The notes beneath the pieces are model-generated. The model was not told where the DNA came from and made no database searches. It worked only from the letters and a program-made list of their open reading frames with translations. Source: Bacillota bacterium (GTDB taxonomy: Bacteria > Bacillota > Clostridia > Peptostreptococcales > Anaerovoracaceae). From it: DNA of 28,079 bases. Both the position numbers and the translations under genes were made by a program. The DNA is taken from positions 1-28,079 of the forward strand of contig JAGATO010000313.1 of NCBI GenBank assembly GCA_017621195.1. The letters run 5' to 3'. Positions 1 through 7,315 of the stretch are shown here, piece after piece (the first letter of the stretch is position 1; each line of letters opens with the position of its first letter).

Positions 1-131
1 ATGCCTGTGCGAAATTCGGTTCCACCAGAAAGACCGCCAGAGCCATCGGGATCAGTCAGACACAGTTGGTTCGAAAGAAAAAGAAGTACGGGATTACGGA
101 GGAGAACCTTCCGGAAAAAGGCGAACATTAA
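1..131 (+). CDS. C-terminal end of a sigma-54-dependent activator (Fis/TyrR-type HTH), partial
   Basis: The window opens inside a gene read in the frame whose first full codon is at base 3, ending with TAA at 129-131. The ~42 residues include GSTRKTARAIGISQTQLVRK followed by KKKYGI. This is the pattern of the Fis/TyrR-type helix-turn-helix at the C-terminus of sigma-54 enhancer-binding proteins (conserved STRK-A-LG-SQ-RK-KYG). The AAA+ and sensory domains lie outside the window. The gene sits directly upstream of a sigma-54 promoter and two palindromes, so it is probably the activator of the lysine fermentation operon. That role is an inference; the HTH itself is read from the sequence. A terminator follows 40 bases later. 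Confidence 0.75.
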   Translation, partial: ACAKFGSTRKTARAIGISQTQLVRKKKKYGITEENLPEKGEH

Positions 132-170
132 AGGGGAAAATAGAAAAAAACCGAAGAAAATACGAACTTA

Positions 171-201
171 AAACGCGAACCGAAAACGGTTCGCGTTTTT
201 T
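171..201 (+). terminator. Intrinsic terminator after the sigma-54 activator gene
   Basis: A perfect 12-bp stem (AAACGCGAACCG, 171-182; CGGTTCGCGTTT, 187-198) with an AAAA loop runs into TTTTTT (196-201). The inner 18 bp (176-193) also match the palindrome repeated at 209-226, so the same DNA may also be a protein-binding site. Confidence 0.85.
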
Positions 202-226
202 GACTATACGAACCGATTTCGGTTCG
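176..226. promoter_or_regulatory. Two tandem palindromes, candidate enhancer sites for the sigma-54 activator
   Basis: Two 18-bp palindromes share the form CGAACCG-N4-CGGTTCG: 176-193 (N4 = AAAA) and 209-226 (N4 = ATTT). Their centres are 33 bp apart, close to three helical turns, so both would face the same side of the DNA. They lie about 180-215 bp upstream of the predicted transcription start, the usual distance for activators that loop to sigma-54 polymerase. Binding by the adjacent activator is inferred. The first copy is also the stem of a terminator. Confidence 0.65.
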
Positions 227-371
227 AAAACGAATGATATTTTTGCAAAAAAGAAATGCTTTATAATCTGTAAAATTTGATTGACAAAAAAACAACGAGA
301 AACCGAAAGAAAAACAGAAAAATTTTTCAATTACAAAAAAGCTAACCGAAAATCTAACTGAAAGGCTTGTT

Positions 372-387
372 TTGGCACATAATTTGC
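372..387 (+). promoter_or_regulatory. Sigma-54 (-24/-12) promoter of the lysine fermentation operon
   Basis: TTGGCAC (372-378), five bases, then TTGC (384-387) matches the sigma-54 core TGGCAC-N5-TTGC exactly, with the invariant GG (374-375) and GC (386-387) 12 bp apart. The transcript would start near 399, leaving a leader of about 154 bases before kdd. Such promoters need an ATP-driven activator, consistent with the activator gene and palindromes upstream. Confidence 0.85.
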
Positions 388-398
388 GCTAAAATGGT

Positions 399-552
399 AA
401 CAGCGAGTACTATCTTTTTGTGCGCGCGCGAATCAACTATGTACCTGCCTCGAACGACTATTCTGATTTAGCCGTTGAGTGCAATGCATAAAACTTATTC
501 AAAACGTTTTTCGAAGAGCGCTTCGAAACGAAATTTAAGGAGGATGAACATC
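399..552 (+). promoter_or_regulatory. Leader of kdd with a hairpin just before the ribosome binding site
   Basis: The rest of the 132-552 non-coding stretch is AT-rich and holds no convincing gene. Near its end TTTCGAAG (509-516), loop AGCG, and CTTCGAAA (521-528) form a perfect 8-bp hairpin that ends nine bases before the AAGGAGG ribosome binding site (537-543). It could protect the 5' end of the message or influence initiation; no known riboswitch class is evident. Confidence 0.45.
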
Positions 553-1620
553 ATGCAGAAAAAAGGATGCCCTTACGGAACTCACCGAGTAATTTCCCCT
601 GTTGGCGTATTACCGCAGCCGGCTGACAAGGTTGACAACACCATGGAAATCTACGATAACGAAGTACTGATCAACGTACAGACTCTGAACGTTGACTCCG
701 CTTCCTTCACCGAAATCGTTAGAAGATCCTGCGATGGTAAGAAGCCCGCTGACATCACCACCGAAGAAGATATGAACAAGATCAAGGAAACCATGCTGAG
801 CATCGTTGCTAACGCTGGTAAGCACAAGAATCCTTGGACTGGTTCCGGCGGTATGCTGATCGGTACCGTTGAAGAAATCGGTGAAAACTATGTTGGCGAC
901 CTGAAGGTTGGCGACAAGATCGCTACCCTGGTTTCCCTGTCTCTGACTCCGCTGGTAATCGATGAAATCATCGAAATGAGACCGGCTATCGACCAGGTTG
1001 ACATCAAGGGTCACGCTATCCTGTTCCAGAGCGGTATCTACGCTGTTATCCCCGACGATATGCCGGAAAACCTGGCTCTGTCCGTTCTGGACGTTGCCGG
1101 TGCTCCCGCACAGACCGCTAAGCTGGTTCAGTCCGGTGACACCGTAGTCGTTATCGGCGGCGGCGGAAAGTCCGGTATGCTGTGCCTGTACGAAGCAAAG
1201 AAGAGAGCTGGCGTAACCGGTAAGGTTATCTGCATCGCTGGATCTCCGAAGTCCGCTAAGAGAGCTGAAGATCTGAAGCTGGCTGACGAAGTTATCGTAG
1301 CAGACGCTACCAACGCTGTAGAAGTTTACAACAAGGTAATGGAAGCAACCAACGGTAAGCTGGCTGATGTTACCATCAACTGCGTATCCATCGAAAACAC
1401 CGAAATGGCTTCCATCCTGTCCACCAAGGACGATGGTACCGTATACTTCTTCTCCATGGCTACCAACTTCGTAAAGGCTGCTCTGGGTGCAGAAGGCGTA
1501 GGCAAGGACGTAAACATGATCGTAGGAAACGGTTACTGCAAGGGCCACGCTGCCATCGCATTGCAGGAAATGAGAGAGAGCGAAGGCCTGAGAAAGGTAT
1601 TCACCGAGCTGTTCGCATAA
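553..1620 (+). CDS. kdd: L-erythro-3,5-diaminohexanoate dehydrogenase
   Basis: This cytoplasmic enzyme of lysine fermentation oxidatively deaminates 3,5-diaminohexanoate with NAD(P)+ to 5-amino-3-oxohexanoate and ammonia. The 355-residue protein is close to the family length. It opens MQKKGCPYGTHRV and carries a glycine-rich dinucleotide-binding loop, VVVIGGGGKSG, at about residues 198-208, after an N-terminal substrate domain. ATG 553 is chosen because AAGGAGG at 537-543 is nine bases upstream; an in-frame ATG at 544 abuts that site and a TTG at 475 has no such site. It is first in the operon, behind the sigma-54 promoter, with the aminomutase genes downstream. Arginine is almost always AGA, a bias shared with kamA, kamD, kamE and atoDA and suggesting high expression. 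Confidence 0.92.
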   Translation: MQKKGCPYGTHRVISPVGVLPQPADKVDNTMEIYDNEVLINVQTLNVDSASFTEIVRRSCDGKKPADITTEEDMNKIKETMLSIVANAGKHKNPWTGSGGMLIGTVEEIGENYVGDLKVGDKIATLVSLSLTPLVIDEIIEMRPAIDQVDIKGHAILFQSGIYAVIPDDMPENLALSVLDVAGAPAQTAKLVQSGDTVVVIGGGGKSGMLCLYEAKKRAGVTGKVICIAGSPKSAKRAEDLKLADEVIVADATNAVEVYNKVMEATNGKLADVTINCVSIENTEMASILSTKDDGTVYFFSMATNFVKAALGAEGVGKDVNMIVGNGYCKGHAAIALQEMRESEGLRKVFTELFA

Positions 1621-1650
1621 TCCCACCGTATTCGCGTACATCAATGACGA

Positions 1651-1684
1651 TTATGAACCGGCAGGTTATGCCTGCCGGTCATAA
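1651..1684 (+). promoter_or_regulatory. Intercistronic hairpin between kdd and kamA
   Basis: ACCGGCAGG (1657-1665) and CCTGCCGGT (1671-1679) pair perfectly around a TTATG loop. Five more outer pairs (1651-1655 with 1680-1684) follow across a single bulged A. No T-run follows, so it is unlikely to be a terminator. A role in RNA processing or stability is possible. Confidence 0.6.
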
Positions 1685-1725
1685 CTGTATATGACATGTA
1701 TATGTAATAAAGGAGAACACTAACA

Positions 1726-2985
1726 ATGGCTGAAAGAAGACATTTCAGAGACATCGAACTCTGGAAGGACGTTACTGACGAACAGTGGAACGACTGGCAC
1801 TGGCAGGTAGCCAACAGAATCACCACTGTTGAGGAACTGAAGAAGATCATCAACATGACCGAACAGGAAGAAGCTGACATCACCGCTGTTGCCAAGAACT
1901 TCCGTCTGGGCATTACTCCGTACTATGCATCTCTGATGGATCCCGACGATCCCAGATGCCCGGTTCGTATGCAGGCTGTTCCCGTATCCGCTGAGCTGCA
2001 CAGAAGCGACGCTGACATGCTGGACCCGCTGCACGAAGACGAAGACTCTCCGGCTCCCGGCCTGACTCACAGATATCCTGACAGAGTCCTGTTCCTGATC
2101 ACCGACCAGTGCTCCATGTACTGCAGACACTGCACCAGAAGAAGACTGGCTGGCGAAACCGACGGCGCAAGATCCATGGAAGATATCAACAAGTGCCTGG
2201 ACTACATCAGAAAGACTCCCGTCGTAAGAGACGTATTACTGTCCGGCGGTGACGCTCTGCTGGTAGAAGACGATGTACTGGAATACATCATCAGCGAACT
2301 GCGCAAGATTCCTCACGTAGAAATCGTTCGTATCGGTTCCAGAACTCCTGTCGTAATGCCCATGCGTATTACCGACAAGCTGGTTAACATGCTGAAGAAG
2401 TATCACCCGATCTGGCTGAACACTCACTACAACCATCCGAAGGAACTGACCGAAGAAGCTGCAGCAGCAGTTGCAAAGCTGGCTGACGCCGGTGTACCTC
2501 TCGGAAACCAGTCCGTACTGCTGAGAGGCGTAAACGACTGCCCGCACATCATGAGAGAACTGGTTCAGAAGCTGGTTAAGAACAGAGTAAGACCGTACTA
2601 CATCTATCAGTGCGACCTGTCTCTGGGTATCGAACACTTCAGAACTCCGGTATCCAAGGGTATCGAAATCATCGAAGGTCTGCGCGGCCATACTTCCGGT
2701 TATGCAGTACCCACCTTCGTTATCGACGCTCCTGGCGGCGGCGGAAAGACTCCGGTTATGCCTCAGTACGTCATCTCCCAGGCTCCTGGAAAGGTTGTTC
2801 TGAGAAACTACGAAGGTGTAATCACCACTTACACCGAACCCACTGATCTGCCGGAAATGAAGTGCACCTGCGATTACTGCACTGGCAAGAAGCACTACGA
2901 ATACGAAGGCGTTGCAGGCCTGCTGAGAGGCCAGAGACTGGCTATGGAACCTCAGGATCTGCTGCGTCACAAGAGAAACAAGTAG
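1726..2985 (+). CDS. kamA: L-lysine 2,3-aminomutase (radical SAM, PLP)
   Basis: KamA interconverts L-lysine and L-beta-lysine (3,6-diaminohexanoate), the first step of the pathway, using a [4Fe-4S] cluster, S-adenosylmethionine and pyridoxal phosphate. The 419 residues match the clostridial enzyme's length. The radical-SAM motif C-x3-C-x2-C is at C129, C133 and C136 (DQCSMYCRHC). The PLP lysine is K341 in the PGGGGK motif. A CTCDYC cluster near the C-terminus corresponds to the zinc site of the family. AAAGGAG lies about ten bases before the ATG. The gene sits between two stable intercistronic hairpins, has the AGA-rich codon use of a highly expressed gene, and is followed by kamB after 70 bases. 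Confidence 0.96.
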   Translation: MAERRHFRDIELWKDVTDEQWNDWHWQVANRITTVEELKKIINMTEQEEADITAVAKNFRLGITPYYASLMDPDDPRCPVRMQAVPVSAELHRSDADMLDPLHEDEDSPAPGLTHRYPDRVLFLITDQCSMYCRHCTRRRLAGETDGARSMEDINKCLDYIRKTPVVRDVLLSGGDALLVEDDVLEYIISELRKIPHVEIVRIGSRTPVVMPMRITDKLVNMLKKYHPIWLNTHYNHPKELTEEAAAAVAKLADAGVPLGNQSVLLRGVNDCPHIMRELVQKLVKNRVRPYYIYQCDLSLGIEHFRTPVSKGIEIIEGLRGHTSGYAVPTFVIDAPGGGGKTPVMPQYVISQAPGKVVLRNYEGVITTYTEPTDLPEMKCTCDYCTGKKHYEYEGVAGLLRGQRLAMEPQDLLRHKRNK

Positions 2986-3016
2986 TCTGATCGACGAAAT
3001 AAATGAACGACTGGAA

Positions 3017-3038
3017 TGGGGCAGAGAAATCTGCCCCA
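3017..3038 (+). promoter_or_regulatory. GAAA-tetraloop hairpin between kamA and kamB
   Basis: TGGGGCAGA (3017-3025), GAAA, TCTGCCCCA (3030-3038) is a perfect 9-bp stem closed by a GNRA tetraloop. No T-run follows and the kamB ribosome binding site (TAAGGAGA) is next, so it more likely protects the kamA 3' end or marks a processing site than ends transcription. Confidence 0.65.
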
Positions 3039-3055
3039 AACCATAAGGAGAACCC

Positions 3056-4075
3056 ATGGGCTTATTGTATGATTTACAGGAAAAATACAAGACGATTTCC
3101 ATCGTAGGGATGGCGAAAAACGCCGGGAAGACCACGGCGCTGAACTATCTGATCGAGGAAGCCATGGACGAATGCATCCGGCTGGGAATCACCTCCATCG
3201 GACGCGACGGAGAGACCCAGGATCTGGTGACAGGAACGGACAAACCCCGAATTTACTTAGAGAAGGATACGATCGTGACGGTGCCCACCCAGCTGTACGA
3301 TATGGCGGACGCCGGCCTGGAGATCCTGAAGAAAACCAAGTATTCCACGCCGATGGGAGATCTGCTCATCTGCAGGGTTGCCGACAGCGGCTACGTGCAG
3401 ATTGCCGGACCGCCTGCGGCTATGGATACGAAGAAAGTGTGCGCGGAGATGCTGGGCTACGGCTGCGAGCTGATCCTGATCGACGGGGCCATCGACCGCA
3501 AGGCCATCGCTTCGCCGGAGACTTCCGACGCCATCATCCTGTCCACGGGAGCGGTGCTTTCCCGCAGCCTGCGGAAGGTGGTGGACGAGACGGCGCACAT
3601 CGTCAATCTGTACTCCATTCCCGAAATGGAAGAGGGTGCGGCGCGAACTCTGATTGAAGAAAACAACTTCGATGACCGGATCATGCTGATCGATAAAGAC
3701 GGCACGGTGACCAAGCTGGATCTGGCTACGGGCCTGGGCTCATCGAGATTTATAGATAGCGAGATTGATGAATCGACGGAATACGTCTACATCCCCGGTG
3801 CGTTTACCAACAGCGTCATCGCGGACATCAATCCGAAAAAGCTGAAACGCATTACATTCATTTTAAAAAACCCCACCAAGATCTTCCTGAGCGCCATGGA
3901 CTGGGGCCTTTGGAGAAAGAAAGGCATGAGGATCAACGTGCTCAAGAACATTGAGATCGCGGCAATCACCGTAAACCCCTGGGCGCCTGCCGGTTACACC
4001 TTCGATCGCGAAGCGCTGGTATCCGCCATGAAGGAAGCCATTCCGGGAATGCCGATCATCGATGTGCGGGTGTAG
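3056..4075 (+). CDS. kamB: Lysine 5,6-aminomutase reactivase subunit KamB (P-loop protein)
   Basis: This 339-residue protein is always found with the 5,6-aminomutase genes and is thought to be part of the machinery that restores the B12 enzyme after its cofactor is inactivated. A nucleotide-binding loop, GMAKNAGKTT, lies at residues 18-27. The rest has no catalytic motif I recognise. The start follows TAAGGAG by about eight bases. It is 17 bases from kamC. Codon use differs from the flanking enzyme genes: arginine is CGG, CGC or CGA rather than AGA, as expected for a helper needed in small amounts. The family assignment rests on the P-loop, length and fixed position; the reactivase role is from family annotation, not shown here. 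Confidence 0.8.
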   Translation: MGLLYDLQEKYKTISIVGMAKNAGKTTALNYLIEEAMDECIRLGITSIGRDGETQDLVTGTDKPRIYLEKDTIVTVPTQLYDMADAGLEILKKTKYSTPMGDLLICRVADSGYVQIAGPPAAMDTKKVCAEMLGYGCELILIDGAIDRKAIASPETSDAIILSTGAVLSRSLRKVVDETAHIVNLYSIPEMEEGAARTLIEENNFDDRIMLIDKDGTVTKLDLATGLGSSRFIDSEIDESTEYVYIPGAFTNSVIADINPKKLKRITFILKNPTKIFLSAMDWGLWRKKGMRINVLKNIEIAAITVNPWAPAGYTFDREALVSAMKEAIPGMPIIDVRV

Positions 4076-4092
4076 GTTTGGAGGACTGAATT

Positions 4093-5739
4093 ATGAAAAT
4101 GGGATCGAATCGCCGATTGGCCAATGTGAAAACAAGACGGGAAGTCGGCCTCGATTACGTCATGCAGACGATCGATCTGAACACGCCCTTCGGCAAGAAA
4201 CAGCTGAAAGAGATCAAGCCCTTTTATCCGGGTCAGGAGGATGAGCTGAACGCCGAGCTGGACCGGGTGGAACGCATGGTGAGCTTCGTGAAGGAATACG
4301 CCACCGTAACGGAGCAGATCCAGGAGATCTTCATGGAAGTGAAGGACGTGACTTATTCCATCCAGCGGGCGGAGCAGCAGACGCTGTCCGTGGTGGAGAT
4401 CTACGAGATCAAGAGCCTTTTGCTTTCCATGCGGCGGCTGTGCCAGATCATACAGAAGGACGAAACGCCACTGGTTCCGGCGGAGTACGTTCCGGCGGAC
4501 ACCATGGATCTGCTGGACGTTCTGGATCCGCGGAAGGACAGGATCAATACGTTCTACATCTACGATGAATTTTCCGATGAAATCCGGGCGCTGCGCGGAC
4601 AGAAGCGGGAATACGAAATCGCCATCCGCAGGGAACAGAAGGCCCGGCGGGACGAAATCAAACAAAAGTACGGCATCATGCTGACGCCGAAATTCGATAT
4701 CGCCGTCTCCAAGAGCCATGCCGATTTTGAAAAGATCAGTTCCATCGAGGAACTGGAGCTGGTGGATCAGGATTACATGTCCGCCACCTTCCAGCTGAAA
4801 GCCGACGGCGCCGTCTACGACTACATGAAGCAGATGGACGAACTGAATGTGAAGCTGGAAGAGGAGGAGGAGCGGATCCGCCGGAAGATCTCTCTGGAGA
4901 TCTTCAAGCACGAGGCGGTGCTGATCTCCAACTGCGAGAAGATGGGAGCTTTGGATCTGGCTCTGGGCAAGGCCCTCTTTGCGGTGAGCCGCGATTGCAC
5001 CCGGCCGCAGATTGCAGCCGAACACGTGGTGGAGATCGAGGACGGAAGAAATATCCAGGTTGAGGACATTCTGAAGTCCAAGGGAAAGACCTACTGTCCC
5101 GTATCGATCGCTCTGAAGGACGGTGTCACCTGCATCACCGGCGCCAACATGGGAGGGAAGACTATCTCGTTGAAGCTTTCTGGTCAGGTGGCGATCCTGA
5201 CTCAGTATGGCTTCTTCGTACCGGCGAAGAAGGCCAGAGTGGGACTTTCCAACTACATGCAGATCCTGATCGGCGACAGCCAGTCGGTGGAGCGCGGACT
5301 ATCCAGCTTCGGCAGCGAAATGGAAGAGCTGAAGATCATGCTGGACAACAGCGTGGAGCGGACGCTGCTGCTCATCGACGAGATCGCCTCGGGGACCAAT
5401 CCGGTGGAGGGCCTGGCGCTGACCAAGTCCCTGGTGGATTACCTCATTCAAAAACCGTACATCTCTCTCATCACGACGCACTTTGAAACCGTCACTGAGA
5501 AAGAAGGCGTAGTCAACATGCAGGTCAGAGGTTTGGCCGATGTGAACTTCACCCTTCTGAACAGAGAAATTCAATATGCGAAGCGGAGCGAGAGGATCAA
5601 TATCATTTCGAAATATATGGACTACCGTCTGTATCGAGTAGAAAAGCAAGGCCAAGTGCCGAAAGATGCTCTGAATATTGCGAAGATGCTGGGAATCAGC
5701 TCTGAGATAATTGAAGGTGCCCAAAAATATATCAAATAA
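4093..5739 (+). CDS. kamC: Lysine 5,6-aminomutase reactivase ATPase KamC (MutS-like)
   Basis: This 548-residue protein ends in an ATPase domain like that of the mismatch repair protein MutS: Walker A GANMGGKT (350-357), a signature region with SSFGSEMEELK, and Walker B LLLIDE (425-430). It lacks the mismatch-recognition domain. The middle is charged and helical (EEEEERIRR-type stretches), probably coiled coil. Its place between kamB and kamD supports a role in servicing the B12-dependent mutase rather than DNA repair. The ATG is preceded by TTTGGAGGA. Codon use is the CGG/CGC-rich type of kamB, unlike kamA and kamD. It ends 19 bases before kamD. A DNA role cannot be excluded from sequence alone. 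Confidence 0.82.
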   Translation: MKMGSNRRLANVKTRREVGLDYVMQTIDLNTPFGKKQLKEIKPFYPGQEDELNAELDRVERMVSFVKEYATVTEQIQEIFMEVKDVTYSIQRAEQQTLSVVEIYEIKSLLLSMRRLCQIIQKDETPLVPAEYVPADTMDLLDVLDPRKDRINTFYIYDEFSDEIRALRGQKREYEIAIRREQKARRDEIKQKYGIMLTPKFDIAVSKSHADFEKISSIEELELVDQDYMSATFQLKADGAVYDYMKQMDELNVKLEEEEERIRRKISLEIFKHEAVLISNCEKMGALDLALGKALFAVSRDCTRPQIAAEHVVEIEDGRNIQVEDILKSKGKTYCPVSIALKDGVTCITGANMGGKTISLKLSGQVAILTQYGFFVPAKKARVGLSNYMQILIGDSQSVERGLSSFGSEMEELKIMLDNSVERTLLLIDEIASGTNPVEGLALTKSLVDYLIQKPYISLITTHFETVTEKEGVVNMQVRGLADVNFTLLNREIQYAKRSERINIISKYMDYRLYRVEKQGQVPKDALNIAKMLGISSEIIEGAQKYIK

Positions 5740-5758
5740 GGAGAATAGGAGAACAAGG

Positions 5759-7315
5759 ATGAAAAGCAAATTAAATCTTGACCCAAAGGTTGTCGACAGT
5801 GCTCGTCAGCATGCCGCAAACGTTGCTCATGACATGCAGAAATTCATCGAGAGACACACGACGGTTTCTACGGAACGTACCATTCTGAGACTGTTAGGTG
5901 TGGACGGTGTTGACGAAGTTGACAACCCGCTGCCGAACGTTGTTGTCGATCAGATCAAGGAAGCCGGCGGCCTGCCCACAGGTGCTGCTTACTGGATGGG
6001 TAATGCTATGGTTCAGACCGGCAAGACTCCCCAGGAAATTGCAGAGGAAGTCGGAGCAGGAAAGCTGGAAATCACCAAGCTGCCTACCTGCACTCAGGAA
6101 GAAGCTGCCGCTGCTATCATGCCTATCGTTAAGCAGACTCTGGCTCACATCAAGGCTCAGACTGCCAAGAGAAACGAATACCTGGCTACCATCGGCGAAG
6201 GCAAAGAACCTTACCTGTACGTTATCGTAGCTACCGGTAACATCTACGAAGACGTCATCCAGGCTCAGGCTGCTGCTCGTCAGGGCGCTGACATCATCGC
6301 TGTTATCAGAACTACGGCACAGTCCCTGCTGGACTATGTTCCCTACGGTCCCACCACTGAGGGCTTCGGCGGCACCTACGCTACTCAGGAAAACTTCAGA
6401 ATCATGAGAAAAGCTCTGGACGAAGTCGGTGAAGAAGTTGGCAGATACATCAGACTGTGCAACTACTCCTCCGGTATGTGTATGCCTGAAATCGCAGCCA
6501 TGGGCGCTATGGAGCGTCTGGACGTTATGCTGAACGACGCGATCTACGGCATCCTGTTCAGAGACATCAACATGCAGAGAACGCTGGTTGACCAGTACTT
6601 CTCCAGAGTCATCATCGGCTACTGCGGTATCATCTTCAACTCCGGTGAAGATAACTACCTGACCACCGACGATGCATACGAAGCAGCTCACACCGTAACC
6701 GCATCTCAGTTCATCAACGAACAGTTCGCCGTACTGGCCAACATTCCGGAAGAACAGATGGGTCTGGGTCATGCTTTCGAAATGGATCCCTCCATCGAAG
6801 ACGGCTTCTTATACGAGCTGGCGCAGGCACAGATGGCAAGAGAAATCTTCCCGAAGGCAAGATTAAAGTACATGCCGCCTACCAAGTTTATGACCGGTAA
6901 CATCTTCAGAGGCCACGTACAGGACGCTCTGTTCAACCTGATTTCCGTATGGACCGGCCAGTCCTTACAGCTGCTGGGTATGCTGACCGAAGCGATCCAT
7001 ACTCCGCACATGCAGGATAGATATCTGTCCATCGAAAATGCGCAGTACATCTTCAACAACGCAAGACACCTGGGTGAAGAAGTTGAGTACAAGAAGGATG
7101 GTATCATCCAGAAGAGAGCTCAGGACGTCATCAAGAAGGCAGACGCACTGCTGGCAGAGATCGAAAAAGAAGGTCTGTTCTCCACCATCGAACAGGGTAA
7201 GTTCGGCGGCGTGAAGAGACCGAAGGACGGCGGCCACGGTTTGGAAGGTGTTTGCACCAAGGGTGACAACTACTTCAATCCCTTTATCCCTATGATGCTC
7301 GGAGGTGAAGAATAA
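5759..7315 (+). CDS. kamD: Lysine 5,6-aminomutase alpha subunit
   Basis: KamD is the large TIM-barrel subunit of the adenosylcobalamin- and PLP-dependent D-lysine/beta-lysine 5,6-aminomutase. With KamE it moves the terminal amino group of beta-lysine to give 3,5-diaminohexanoate. The 518-residue protein begins MKSKLNLDP, as family members do, and matches their length. ATG 5759 is chosen over upstream in-frame codons because AGGAGA lies about nine bases before it and the family alignment starts here. The stop codon overlaps the kamE start by one base, so translation of the two subunits is probably coupled. Arginine is mostly AGA, pointing to high expression. Confidence 0.94.
   Translation: MKSKLNLDPKVVDSARQHAANVAHDMQKFIERHTTVSTERTILRLLGVDGVDEVDNPLPNVVVDQIKEAGGLPTGAAYWMGNAMVQTGKTPQEIAEEVGAGKLEITKLPTCTQEEAAAAIMPIVKQTLAHIKAQTAKRNEYLATIGEGKEPYLYVIVATGNIYEDVIQAQAAARQGADIIAVIRTTAQSLLDYVPYGPTTEGFGGTYATQENFRIMRKALDEVGEEVGRYIRLCNYSSGMCMPEIAAMGAMERLDVMLNDAIYGILFRDINMQRTLVDQYFSRVIIGYCGIIFNSGEDNYLTTDDAYEAAHTVTASQFINEQFAVLANIPEEQMGLGHAFEMDPSIEDGFLYELAQAQMAREIFPKARLKYMPPTKFMTGNIFRGHVQDALFNLISVWTGQSLQLLGMLTEAIHTPHMQDRYLSIENAQYIFNNARHLGEEVEYKKDGIIQKRAQDVIKKADALLAEIEKEGLFSTIEQGKFGGVKRPKDGGHGLEGVCTKGDNYFNPFIPMMLGGEE

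Noticed and set aside
94..330. Minus-strand frame of 78 codons in the upstream region
   Set aside because: Low-complexity Phe-rich product that covers the terminator, the palindromes and the end of the regulator gene; no ribosome binding site.
475..552. In-frame N-terminal extension of kdd from TTG 475
   Set aside because: No ribosome binding site, and it would include the AAGGAGG that serves ATG 553.
610..1644. Long antisense frame of 344 codons opposite kdd
   Set aside because: Antisense to a clear enzyme gene; the AGA/CTG-rich codon bias of highly expressed genes keeps reverse frames open. The same applies to 2236-3135, 5894-6772, 7381-8178 and 8254-9027.
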